Source: Thermoproteota archaeon (GTDB lineage Archaea > Thermoproteota > Thermoprotei > Thermoproteales > Thermocladiaceae). Taken from it: a DNA stretch of 13,572 nucleotides. The DNA lies in contig JAADDN010000196.1 in the NCBI GenBank assembly GCA_013153895.1, positions 1 through 13,572 of the forward strand, read 5' to 3'. A program made the position numbers and the translations under genes. This document shows positions 1 to 6,004 of this stretch, one piece after another; the first letter of the stretch is position 1, and every line of letters starts with the position of its first letter. The notes beneath the pieces are model-generated. The model worked only from the letters and a program-made list of their open reading frames with translations. It ran no database searches and was not told the DNA's origin.

Positions 1-92
1 TCACGTACAACATCTTCATCAACAATTCTAAAGATGTTTTTAGGACTTACACAATTACCACCGATCTTGATGATTATCAAGTTAGAATTCAC
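1..92 (-). CDS. N-terminus of an amino acid kinase fold protein, possibly isopentenyl phosphate kinase (partial)
   Basis: Only about the first 30 codons are in the window; the rest lies beyond base 1. Read on the minus strand from a GTG at 92-90, or from a TTG at 80-78, the frame gives a short hydrophobic strand followed by KIGGN and then SPKN. This matches the opening strand and Gly-Gly nucleotide-binding loop of amino acid kinase fold enzymes. With the GTG start it overlaps the end of the GGPP synthase gene by 11 bp, so the two are probably cotranscribed. In archaea isopentenyl phosphate kinase makes isopentenyl diphosphate, a substrate of GGPP synthase, and such genes are often neighbours; that context, not the short sequence, suggests this member. 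The usual Ser/Thr after GG is Asn here. Another amino acid kinase cannot be excluded. Confidence 0.5.
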   Translation of the reverse strand, partial: MNSNLIIIKIGGNCVSPKNIFRIVDEDVVR

Positions 93-1125
93 GGTATACT
101 ACAAACTTTGCTATATCTATAAGTTTTCTTTTGAATTCATTATCAGGTAAATCTTTTATAGCATTCACAGCTTTTTCAACATATTTCGAAGCTTCTTCTA
201 GAATTTTCTCTCTTGATCTATATTTATCAGCTATCTCTATTATTATCTTAACATCTTCCTCCTCTACCTTATCTTTAGTTAATATCTGTAGAACCTTTCT
301 AACATCTTCCTCACTACCATTCCTAACTATGTTCACTATCACAGCATTTCCAAGCTTATGTTCTTTCACGTCCTTACCTATCTCTTTACCAAACTTCTCA
401 AACTCTCCATATATGTCTAGTAGATCATCTATAAGTTGAAATGCTATACCAACATTCTCTCCATATGCTGCCGCAGCTTTAACATGATCATCGATCCTTT
501 TCTTTGCTGCTAATGCACCTAACATACAGCTTAATCTGAAGAGTGCTGCAGTCTTCTTCTTTATCATTTCCAGGTATATTCCTTCTATAGAATTCTTATC
601 TAACCTATCAATAATCTTATGTTTAAGATAATAGGGATCTTCTCTTCCAGTAGCTTCAAGAAGTATATCAAGCCTCTCGCCTTCAATTATCTCTCTAATA
701 GTCTCTGATACTAGCCTAGCTACGATATTAGGAACATTACTCTCTAATATTGCTTCCTCAATAGCCTCTCTATACCATAATCCTGCAAGAATTGCAAAAT
801 TAGTTCCAAACTCTCTCCACAATGTTGGTTTTCCACGTCTAACAACTGAGTGATCTATCATGTCGTCAAATATTAGAGAATATTCGTGAATGAGCTCTAC
901 TATACATGCTTCAGGTAGAGCTTTAGTGAAATCTTCTCCTAAAGTCTCAGCAAAGAGGAGCGTCATTACAGGTCTCAGTCTCTTTCCACCAGTCTTAACT
1001 TGATATAGTACGACGTCTATGAACTCACTATTACACATTCTTGAGAGATAATCTTCAAGTTTCTTATCGACATGGTCACCATATCTTGATAATACTTCCA
1101 TAAATATGTTGCTTATAGACTTCAT
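82..1125 (-). CDS. Geranylgeranyl diphosphate synthase (trans-polyprenyl synthetase family)
   Basis: Cytosolic enzyme that condenses isopentenyl diphosphate with allylic diphosphates to make the C20 (possibly C15) precursor of archaeal ether lipids. The 347-residue product has the full family signature: GGKRLRP at 46-52, the first aspartate-rich motif DDMID at 87-91 followed by RRGKPT at 96-101, KT at 191-192, and the second motif DDLLD at 233-237 followed by GKDVKEHK at 250-257. Tyr82, five residues before the first motif, is aromatic, which in archaeal type I enzymes limits chain length to about C20 or shorter. One oddity: the usual AGD-x-L after GTN-x-A reads AGLWY (114-118), so the conserved Asp is missing. 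The gene starts with ATG at 1125, is divergent from the YjbQ gene and probably leads an operon with the downstream kinase-fold gene. Confidence 0.93.
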   Translation of the reverse strand: MKSISNIFMEVLSRYGDHVDKKLEDYLSRMCNSEFIDVVLYQVKTGGKRLRPVMTLLFAETLGEDFTKALPEACIVELIHEYSLIFDDMIDHSVVRRGKPTLWREFGTNFAILAGLWYREAIEEAILESNVPNIVARLVSETIREIIEGERLDILLEATGREDPYYLKHKIIDRLDKNSIEGIYLEMIKKKTAALFRLSCMLGALAAKKRIDDHVKAAAAYGENVGIAFQLIDDLLDIYGEFEKFGKEIGKDVKEHKLGNAVIVNIVRNGSEEDVRKVLQILTKDKVEEEDVKIIIEIADKYRSREKILEEASKYVEKAVNAIKDLPDNEFKRKLIDIAKFVVYREF

Positions 1126-1152
1126 GACTCTCAGACACGTACTATCACAATG

Positions 1153-1168
1153 AAAAGTTTAATTATTA
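1153..1168. promoter_or_regulatory. Shared divergent promoter (TATA region) for GGPP synthase and YjbQ
   Basis: The 62-nt gap between the two divergent starts holds one clear AT-rich core, AAAAGTTTAATTATT. On the plus strand TTTAATTA (1158-1165) is centred about 27 nt before the GTG at 1188, the archaeal TATA-to-start spacing of a leaderless mRNA. On the minus strand the same core would place initiation near 1134, leaving a leader of about 9 nt before the ATG at 1125. The assignment rests on spacing and composition only. Confidence 0.55.
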
Positions 1169-1187
1169 CTCTACCTGTATAAGACCT

Positions 1188-1598
1188 GTGAAGGTATTCG
1201 TCAAAGAGTTCACAGTATCTACAAGAAATAGAGAGGATATAGTCAACATAACTAGACAGGTTGAAGATATTGTAAGAGAGAGCGGCATAAAGAATGGAAT
1301 AGTTCTAGTATATGTTCCACATGCTACAGCACTATTAATAGTTGATGAAGATGAGCCAGGACTGAGAAGAGACTACATAACTAAGCTACTACAGCTGTTT
1401 CCAAGAGAAGGAGATTACCTACATAACAGGATCGATGATAATGCTAATGCACATCTAGCAAGCGCATTTGTAGGATCTTCAAGAGTGTTTCCACTAGTCA
1501 ACGGTAGAATCATAAGAGGTACATGGCAGGAGATCCTTCTCGTAGACATGGATGGACCAAGAACAAGGAGGGTTGTGGTAGAGGTTCTAGGTGAGTAA
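1188..1598 (+). CDS. YjbQ/UPF0047 family protein
   Basis: The 136-residue product is full length for the YjbQ/UPF0047 family, small cytosolic trimers. Bacterial YjbQ has a weak thiamine-phosphate synthase activity, but the physiological role is not settled. Visible family motifs are HATA at 45-48, the YLHNRIDDNANAHL segment (77-90) carrying the conserved His79, Asp84, Asn85, Asn87 and His89, then GTWQEI at 111-116 and DGPR at 122-125. The GTG start at 1188 is chosen because a TATA element lies about 27 nt upstream, suggesting a leaderless transcript. The last 8 bp overlap the DUF92 gene. A ThiL-like gene 1.4 kb downstream makes a thiamine link conceivable, but they are not in the same apparent operon. 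Confidence 0.9.
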   Translation: MKVFVKEFTVSTRNREDIVNITRQVEDIVRESGIKNGIVLVYVPHATALLIVDEDEPGLRRDYITKLLQLFPREGDYLHNRIDDNANAHLASAFVGSSRVFPLVNGRIIRGTWQEILLVDMDGPRTRRVVVEVLGE

Positions 1599-2454
1599 GA
1601 TCATGCTCAGCTACATCATATATGTAGGACTGTCTCTAGCATTGATACTAGGACTCTTAAAAAAGTCGGTAGATCTCAACGTTATTAAGCGTGATGCTAC
1701 TCGAGAAGCAGTGCTAGTATCAATATTGAACTCTCTGGCAGGTCCAGGCCAGTTTCTATCATATATCACGTTTGTAGGTACTTCATCCATATTTACCAGA
1801 TTAGGCAAAGAGTATAAGATTAGTAGACTCTTATCTAAAGATGTCTATGGTAGAGATAGACTTCAGATAGTTGCCGTCGGTCTACTACCAGGAGCGATAG
1901 GCTCAATATGTATGATACTCTACATGATAGGACTAAGAGATACAGCAACAAAGCTCCTACTACTACCTCTAGCAATGATAGCTACATCTAATGCAGATAC
2001 CTGGGCATCAGAGATAGGAGTACTATATAAAGGCAAGCCTAGACTAATACTTAAACCAAACATCAAAGTTGAACCTGGAACTTCAGGAGCAGTCTCGCCA
2101 TTAGGTATAGTTGCCTCTCTAGGAGGAGCAGCAACAATAGCATGCGTCAGTGCACTAACCACGAGGTTAACAGAGTACGTGCTATGTGATCCAAGTTACA
2201 GCATGCAGATGATATTCATGATAGTACTAATATCAGGATTTGTAGGAGAAGTAACAGATAGCATACTTGGATACGCATTACAAGAGAAGAGAAGATGTAG
2301 AATATGTGGAACAATATGCGAACATGATTATCACTGTGGCGAGCCAACAGAATATTTATGGGGTATAAGAAACATAAAAGGTGAGCATATAAACATGATG
2401 GCACAAGCAGTATCAGCAATAACATGCCTACTTCTCACAAGCTTACTAGTTTAA
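1591..2454 (+). CDS. DUF92 family integral membrane protein, possible prenyl-phosphate kinase
   Basis: This 287-residue polytopic membrane protein has hydrophobic segments near residues 6-23, 40-66, 92-114, 121-132, 168-190, 206-228 and 270-287. The conserved core is the SNADTWASEIG segment (133-143), KPRLI (149-153), and VEPGTSGAVS with its glycines (160-169), then VTDSILG (221-227), which identify DUF92 (COG1836). A polar loop with Cys236, Cys239, Cys243, His245, His248 and Cys249 looks able to bind a metal. The plant member VTE6 phosphorylates phytyl phosphate; the archaeal substrate is unknown, and a prenyl phosphate such as geranylgeranyl phosphate is an inference, helped by the divergent GGPP synthase operon. 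The usual NDxVN near the C-terminus reads GEHIN (264-268). The GTG start has GAGGT at 1581-1585 and overlaps the YjbQ gene by 8 bp; an ATG at 1603 is a weaker alternative. Confidence 0.85.
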   Translation: MSKIMLSYIIYVGLSLALILGLLKKSVDLNVIKRDATREAVLVSILNSLAGPGQFLSYITFVGTSSIFTRLGKEYKISRLLSKDVYGRDRLQIVAVGLLPGAIGSICMILYMIGLRDTATKLLLLPLAMIATSNADTWASEIGVLYKGKPRLILKPNIKVEPGTSGAVSPLGIVASLGGAATIACVSALTTRLTEYVLCDPSYSMQMIFMIVLISGFVGEVTDSILGYALQEKRRCRICGTICEHDYHCGEPTEYLWGIRNIKGEHINMMAQAVSAITCLLLTSLLV

Positions 2455-2587
2455 AATCAGGAAAATCATAAATTACTATCAGTCTCAAAAACATAGATAG
2501 AGACGACCTTAACAGACTAGTATCAGGAGCATGCGTATACGTTATCAAGTATGTGCCTTTTATATCGTGTACGGAGATTTTAAAACG
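2455..2587. other. Intergenic region between the DUF92 and wHTH genes
   Basis: This is the longest gap without a coding gene, about 130 nt. It holds a TATA element for the next gene at 2557-2565, a perfect 8-bp palindrome CGTATACG at 2534-2541, and a weak 5-bp inverted repeat (GTCTC at 2483-2487, GAGAC at 2501-2505). An in-frame ATG at 2531 would extend the next gene upstream, but it lies before the TATA box. I see no convincing RNA gene here. Confidence 0.5.
2557..2565 (+). promoter_or_regulatory. TATA box for the wHTH-thiL operon
   Basis: CTTTTATAT is centred about 26-27 nt upstream of the ATG at 2588. That spacing puts the transcription start at or next to the ATG, so the mRNA is probably leaderless. 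It decides the start of the wHTH gene against the upstream in-frame ATG at 2531, which lies before this box. Confidence 0.6.
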
Positions 2588-2962
2588 ATGACAAAAAACT
2601 CAACATCATACGAAAGATCTTCATATGAAAAATTTAGTGCAATAGTTGAAGAAGTAGCACTAGGAATATGGAAAGCAATAAAAGATGCTAGAGGATCCTG
2701 TGTAAGTTTTACACCACGTAGAATAGTAGAATATGCGGGAGAGAAAGGAAATATAAAGCCTATCAAACTTACCTTAGTAAAGTACATACTTGAAGAACTA
2801 GCTAAGAAAGGAATACTAGAGAAATCAGACAAACACTACAGAATATGTAAGTACATTGGTGATCCATCTAACGAGGAGACAAAGAATCCACTATGGGAAC
2901 TATGTAAGAGTGTTGATACTCCTGAAAAAGTGATAAATCTCCTAAAACAACTTGTAGAGTGA
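2588..2962 (+). CDS. Small winged-helix DNA-binding protein
   Basis: With the start at 2588 the product has 124 residues. A helix-rich N-terminus is followed by a winged-helix-like unit (about 38-90): FTPRRIVEYAGEKG forms the first helices, a recognition-like helix follows in LTLVKYILEELAKKGIL (61-77), and KSDKHYRIC gives the wing. The C-terminal 30 residues (TPEKVINLLKQLVE) form a short amphipathic helix that could mediate dimerisation. I recognise the fold type but no named family. The stop overlaps the GTG of the ThiL-like gene by 4 bp (GTGA), so translation is probably coupled, and it may regulate its own operon or thiamine genes; the sequence does not prove this. The longer form from 2531 is rejected because its start lies upstream of the TATA box. 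Confidence 0.75.
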   Translation: MTKNSTSYERSSYEKFSAIVEEVALGIWKAIKDARGSCVSFTPRRIVEYAGEKGNIKPIKLTLVKYILEELAKKGILEKSDKHYRICKYIGDPSNEETKNPLWELCKSVDTPEKVINLLKQLVE

Positions 2963-3912
2963 AACTGAGAGACCTAGGAGAGAGAAAAATAATTGAAAAC
3001 TGTATAACACAATTATTAAATAAATATAATTATGAATATAACGACGTCTCATATATACACATAGGAGAGAAAATAATTGCAACAAATGTTGAAGGATATG
3101 TAATAGAAAAATGGAAACTACCATTCACAACATGGGTAGACTGTGGCTGGAGAGCATGTGCAGGAGCTTGTAGTGATCTTATAGCTAAGTTCTCTAAACC
3201 AACTGGAGCAGGAATATCACTAGATCTTTCAAGCGATCTTGAGATAACGGTACCTATGGACATAATTAGAGGATTCTTAGAATTTCTAGACAAGTATAAT
3301 ATTAAGCTTCTTAAAATGGATACAAACGAGTCTAACTGTACTTCATTAACTGTGTATGTTATAGGAATCGCGGATCGTGAAATTCCTTTGAGAGTATCAA
3401 AAGAATGTAAAGTATATACTAAACCAATATTTGGATATACAGGAATCATATTTAAACTATATAGTAGAAAAATGCTACATGAGTTTGAGAAAGATAAGAT
3501 AGTGAGGAAGGGTATAAATATGATAAAGAGACCTGAGCTTGACTTTAAGCTGCTTGAAATAGATAATCATAATGTTATAGCATCAACAGATTCAAGTGAT
3601 GGATTAGGAGCATCATTGTGGACTGTTGCAGAAATATCAAGAATGAGGATTGAGATAGAGCAGTTACCCACCTCTATAGAACTTTTAGAATTTTGTAAGC
3701 AAAATAATATTTCTCCAATAGAAGTAATTTTTAATGGTGGTGAGGAATATGTTCCAATAATATTCACCGATGATAAAGATCTTGAGAAGAGTCTAGAAGA
3801 TCTAGGCTACATGTATGTTGGTCGTGTGGTTAAGGGTGAGTCCTCAGTTACTTATAGAGGTAGTATTGTCATTTATAGAGGTTGGGAGTATTTTAAAAGT
3901 TGTTACACGTAG
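2959..3912 (+). CDS. Divergent ThiL-like protein (thiamine-monophosphate kinase / PurM-like fold)
   Basis: The 317-residue product has the length and motif order of ThiL, which phosphorylates thiamine monophosphate to thiamine diphosphate with ATP and Mg. LGER is near the N-terminus, a central GWRACAGACSDL segment (63-74) ends with the SD metal ligand, DT follows at 121-122, DSSDGLG is at 211-217 and FNGGEEY at 258-264. Several catalytic sites are altered: the early GDDAA reads GEKII (36-40), the following D-T-x-V-E reads TNVEG (42-46), and GGDT reads KMDT (119-122). It may therefore be a weak or repurposed kinase. It is coupled to the wHTH gene by a 4-bp overlap, and its last 10 bp overlap the convergent SecB-like gene. 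Another PurM/AIR synthase-like enzyme is the main alternative. Confidence 0.78.
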   Translation: MKLRDLGERKIIENCITQLLNKYNYEYNDVSYIHIGEKIIATNVEGYVIEKWKLPFTTWVDCGWRACAGACSDLIAKFSKPTGAGISLDLSSDLEITVPMDIIRGFLEFLDKYNIKLLKMDTNESNCTSLTVYVIGIADREIPLRVSKECKVYTKPIFGYTGIIFKLYSRKMLHEFEKDKIVRKGINMIKRPELDFKLLEIDNHNVIASTDSSDGLGASLWTVAEISRMRIEIEQLPTSIELLEFCKQNNISPIEVIFNGGEEYVPIIFTDDKDLEKSLEDLGYMYVGRVVKGESSVTYRGSIVIYRGWEYFKSCYT

Positions 3913-4361
3913 TGTATTTCTGTTGATTTATCTCCAGGTTTCTGTGGTGCCTGTATCTGTGGTATTGGTATCATTGGTGGCATTCCTAGCTCTCTCATTA
4001 TTAGACTAACCTCAAATATTATGTATTGCATTATTATCATGTTTATAGCATCAGGAACTTTACCTTCATTCATGTTCTTCACGATCTCTTCAGCATCATT
4101 CTTATGCTCAAATTGGAGCACTAATGCTCCTTTAAGAGTTATAGATATTATTGATGGCATTGACGATATGTTTACTACGAATGGTATCTCTACAAGAGAG
4201 TCTTGAAGTGCTACATTAGTATTGAGAATGTTTAGATTGAACATCATGTTGACAGGTTGTGATGGTGAGTGTGGTATAGGTAACTTCTCAGCATGTATAT
4301 AATCTAGTCTGAACTGTACAGACTTGAGTGGGGGTAAGATAGGTCCCTGTGATTCCTGCAT
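3903..4361 (-). CDS. Small conserved archaeal protein resembling SecB
   Basis: The 152-residue product has no signal peptide or membrane helix. An N-terminal beta-rich half (residues 15-85: VQFRLDYIHAEKLP, VNMMFNLNIL, LVEIPFVVNI, IISITLKGALVLQ) is followed by helix-forming segments (86-125) and RELGMPPMIPIPQ (123-135). Strands followed by a helix ending in an R-x-x-G-x-P-P-x-x-x-P pattern recall the export chaperone SecB, whose C-terminus has a similar RG-x-FP-x-x-x-L-x-PVNF pattern. That is a pattern match, not a firm family assignment. I prefer the ATG at 4361 to the in-frame ATG at 4373: the TATA element on this strand is centred near 4389, about 28 nt before 4361 and only 16 before 4373. 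The 3' end overlaps the convergent thiL by 10 bp. Confidence 0.7.
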   Translation of the reverse strand: MQESQGPILPPLKSVQFRLDYIHAEKLPIPHSPSQPVNMMFNLNILNTNVALQDSLVEIPFVVNISSMPSIISITLKGALVLQFEHKNDAEEIVKNMNEGKVPDAINMIIMQYIIFEVSLIMRELGMPPMIPIPQIQAPQKPGDKSTEIHYV

Positions 4362-4385
4362 GACAACACACATAACCTTAAAAGA

Positions 4386-4401
4386 TTTTATATGTTTATG
4401 C
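4386..4401. promoter_or_regulatory. Divergent promoter region for the SecB-like and nucleotidyltransferase genes
   Basis: On the minus strand ATATAAAA (4393-4386) is a TATA box about 28 nt from the ATG at 4361. On the plus strand TTTTATATGTTTATGC holds two possible boxes; the one at 4394-4401 is about 25 nt before the ATG at 4423 and the one centred at 4390 about 33 nt. The two promoters overlap, so the genes probably compete for or share factor binding. Confidence 0.5.
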
Positions 4402-4422
4402 TAATGCTAGTGGTCGAACTAT

Positions 4423-5025
4423 ATGAGAAAAAAGGAGCTTGAGAAAATCGAACCATTTAAGAAAGCTCTCCTAAAAGTGGGGAAAGTTCTCAAAGAGAAG
4501 GGAGTCGACTACGTTCTTGTTGGAAGCCTAATACTACCACTAATATATGAAGTTCCCTGGGAAGTACATGATGTAGATCTCTTCATAACAAATAAGTGCG
4601 TCTTCGCTGAAAGCGAGTTCTTTGAAGAGATAGCTCGCGAGAACGATTGGGATATTGGAACAACAATGCATGGACTAATATACTATGAGATTCTCGTAAA
4701 TGGAGATGTTGTGAGAGTCGACCTGATGGAGAACATATTAGACATATATATTCCAGAAGAGATGCTTAAGAACGCACCATCAAGAAAGATAGACGACCTA
4801 GAGATCAAACATATAAGACTTGAAGACCTGATAATATTGAAAGCTAGAGAAGCAACACAGGAAGGTGAGGAGTTCCTAAATAAGCTAGCTGAGCTACTTG
4901 CAGAAGAGAAGTATGACCTAAAGATAAATAAGAACTATTTTAAGAAAGCTCTAGAGTACTTTCCAGAAGATGAGAGACAGTCAATATATAGGAGAATATT
5001 GAAATGTGGAATATATGTAGAGTAA
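4423..5025 (+). CDS. Nucleotidyltransferase-fold protein
   Basis: The 200-residue product begins with a helical segment and then a nucleotidyltransferase core: VGSLILPL (33-40) supplies the hG-S motif, HDVDLF (49-54) supplies the paired metal-binding Asp50 and Asp52, and a third acidic residue is Asp100 in VRVDLME. The middle region (DDLEIKHIRLEDLIILKAREATQ) has the helical pattern that follows the core in minimal nucleotidyltransferases of the AbiEii/MNT-like group. Such proteins transfer nucleotides to proteins, RNA or small molecules; the substrate here is unknown. I see no partner HEPN gene, so a toxin-antitoxin role is not supported. A C/D box sRNA starts immediately after its stop codon, followed by two genes of unknown function. 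Confidence 0.75.
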   Translation: MRKKELEKIEPFKKALLKVGKVLKEKGVDYVLVGSLILPLIYEVPWEVHDVDLFITNKCVFAESEFFEEIARENDWDIGTTMHGLIYYEILVNGDVVRVDLMENILDIYIPEEMLKNAPSRKIDDLEIKHIRLEDLIILKAREATQEGEEFLNKLAELLAEEKYDLKINKNYFKKALEYFPEDERQSIYRRILKCGIYVE

Positions 5026-5074
5026 GTGATGAAGCCTAGGGCGCTGAGAAATGATGTGGGTTTCTGGTCGCTGA
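5026..5074 (+). ncRNA. Predicted C/D box sRNA (2'-O-methylation guide)
   Basis: The gap between the stop codon at 5023-5025 and the next ATG at 5076 is a canonical archaeal C/D guide RNA. It has C box GTGATGA (5026-5032), an 11-nt guide (5033-5043), D' box CTGA (5044-5047), a 3-nt linker, C' box ATGATGT (5051-5057, one mismatch to the RTGATGA consensus), a 13-nt guide (5058-5070) and D box CTGA (5071-5074). Order, spacing and length all match the family. By the D+5 rule each guide would direct methylation opposite 5039 and 5066. The predicted targets, complements of AGCCTAGGGCG and GGGTTTCTGGTCG, are probably rRNA but I could not place them. No obvious terminal stem is present. It may be processed from the operon mRNA or use a promoter in the end of the preceding gene. 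Confidence 0.8.
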
Positions 5075-5075
5075 C

Positions 5076-5480
5076 ATGCTTCGCAAGATCCTCAAGATCA
5101 GGAAAATTACGGATAATGTTAGAGAGATAGTCACAATAGATGAGAAAGTAATACTTGCAAGATGTATAACGCTTGAGAACAGAGAAATCATAGATATAGA
5201 TGTTGTAGAGAAAATTCATAACATAGAGAACATAGTGGAAGAGAGATCTATAGATAATAGAAGGATAATGCTAGTAAAATTAAGAGAGAACGTGCTTGGA
5301 CTCGTGTACGAGTATGATAATGAGAGAGAACTAATTAGTCTAAAGATAATTCATGAAGGAACATTATCGGACGAAGATCTAATAAATATTTTCGAAAATA
5401 CACTTAAAGATATGACACCTACATATTATGAGAAGGTTAGGAAAATATTGGAGAAATATTATAAGGGTAATCTCACATGA
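5076..5480 (+). CDS. Hypothetical protein, first of a coupled pair
   Basis: The 134-residue, lysine- and glutamate-rich product is not one I can assign. Its N-terminus is basic (LRKILKIRKI), followed by alternating beta-like segments (EIVTIDEKVILARCITL, RRIMLVKLREN, VLGLVYEYD, LISLKIIHEG) and two C-terminal helices (DEDLINIFENTLKDM, YYEKVRKILEKYY). No signal peptide, membrane segment or cysteine cluster is present. It starts with ATG one base after the D box of the C/D sRNA, with no Shine-Dalgarno site of its own, so its mRNA may be formed by sRNA processing. Its stop overlaps the next start by 4 bp (ATGA), which implies coupled translation and a shared role. Confidence 0.7.
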   Translation: MLRKILKIRKITDNVREIVTIDEKVILARCITLENREIIDIDVVEKIHNIENIVEERSIDNRRIMLVKLRENVLGLVYEYDNERELISLKIIHEGTLSDEDLINIFENTLKDMTPTYYEKVRKILEKYYKGNLT

Positions 5481-5995
5481 CATATCACCTAGTACTCGTA
5501 TATGTGTCTGTTCCTGAAGAATATGAGGACGAGATTCTAGATGAAGTTGAAAGACAGATCGAGGAGATTGGACTGAGAATAACTAGAGGAGTCATTGTAA
5601 CATGGAGAAATAGAGAGGAGATAGAGAAGAAAGTTCTAAGAGTAAAGGACGTCGTCATCCGTAAGCTTGAGGAAGGTTTTGAAGGAGTAGAGTTTCTATA
5701 CTCCATTCTCGAGCTATCTGAGGATCAGTATAAGAGTATTCGAAATCTAGTTGCTAAAAAATTAGAAATACTATGTAACTCGCTTATAAGTAGAGTTGAA
5801 AAACTTATAGAAGATGTAAGATCTTGTAAAGGTAGGGAGGTTAGAAAATATAGAAAAGCTCTACAAGAAATTGAAGAAAGTTTTAGAAAGATTGCAGAAT
5901 TTCATAAGATGTTTGACATAAGACATAGCATATTTGATAAGTTAAATAAAGCTATGTCTGAACTTAGAGCAGAATTTTATAGAAGATTGAAGTAG
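5477..5995 (+). CDS. Hypothetical protein with C-terminal coiled-coil-like region
   Basis: The 172-residue product is unassigned. Residues 1-58 look like a small alpha/beta unit: HLVLVYVSVPEEYEDEILDE opens with a beta strand and a helix, and RITRGVIVTWRNREE suggests a second strand. The remainder is almost entirely long, charged amphipathic helices (roughly 80-172), likely coiled coil or a helical bundle, ending in YRRLK. No signal peptide or membrane helix is seen. The gene is coupled by an ATGA overlap to the preceding unknown gene and closes the operon that starts with the nucleotidyltransferase. It ends 9 bp before the convergent surface-protein gene. Confidence 0.72.
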   Translation: MTYHLVLVYVSVPEEYEDEILDEVERQIEEIGLRITRGVIVTWRNREEIEKKVLRVKDVVIRKLEEGFEGVEFLYSILELSEDQYKSIRNLVAKKLEILCNSLISRVEKLIEDVRSCKGREVRKYRKALQEIEESFRKIAEFHKMFDIRHSIFDKLNKAMSELRAEFYRRLK

Positions 5996-6004
5996 GTTAG
6001 AATC

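Noticed and set aside
131..439. Plus-strand open frame inside the GGPP synthase gene
   Set aside because: Serine- and phenylalanine-rich product antisense to a motif-complete enzyme; a shadow.
2455..2530. Possible C/D box RNA on the minus strand of the gap after the DUF92 gene (three CTGA motifs)
   Set aside because: No good C box (RTGATGA) at suitable spacing; CTGAT repeats alone are not enough.
3030..3449. Minus-strand open frame of 139 codons inside the ThiL-like gene
   Set aside because: No recognisable domain; the plus strand carries the family motifs.
4423..5995. Toxin-antitoxin system (nucleotidyltransferase with a partner)
   Set aside because: No HEPN-like partner with an R-x4-6-H motif is visible in either following gene, and the C/D sRNA separates them.
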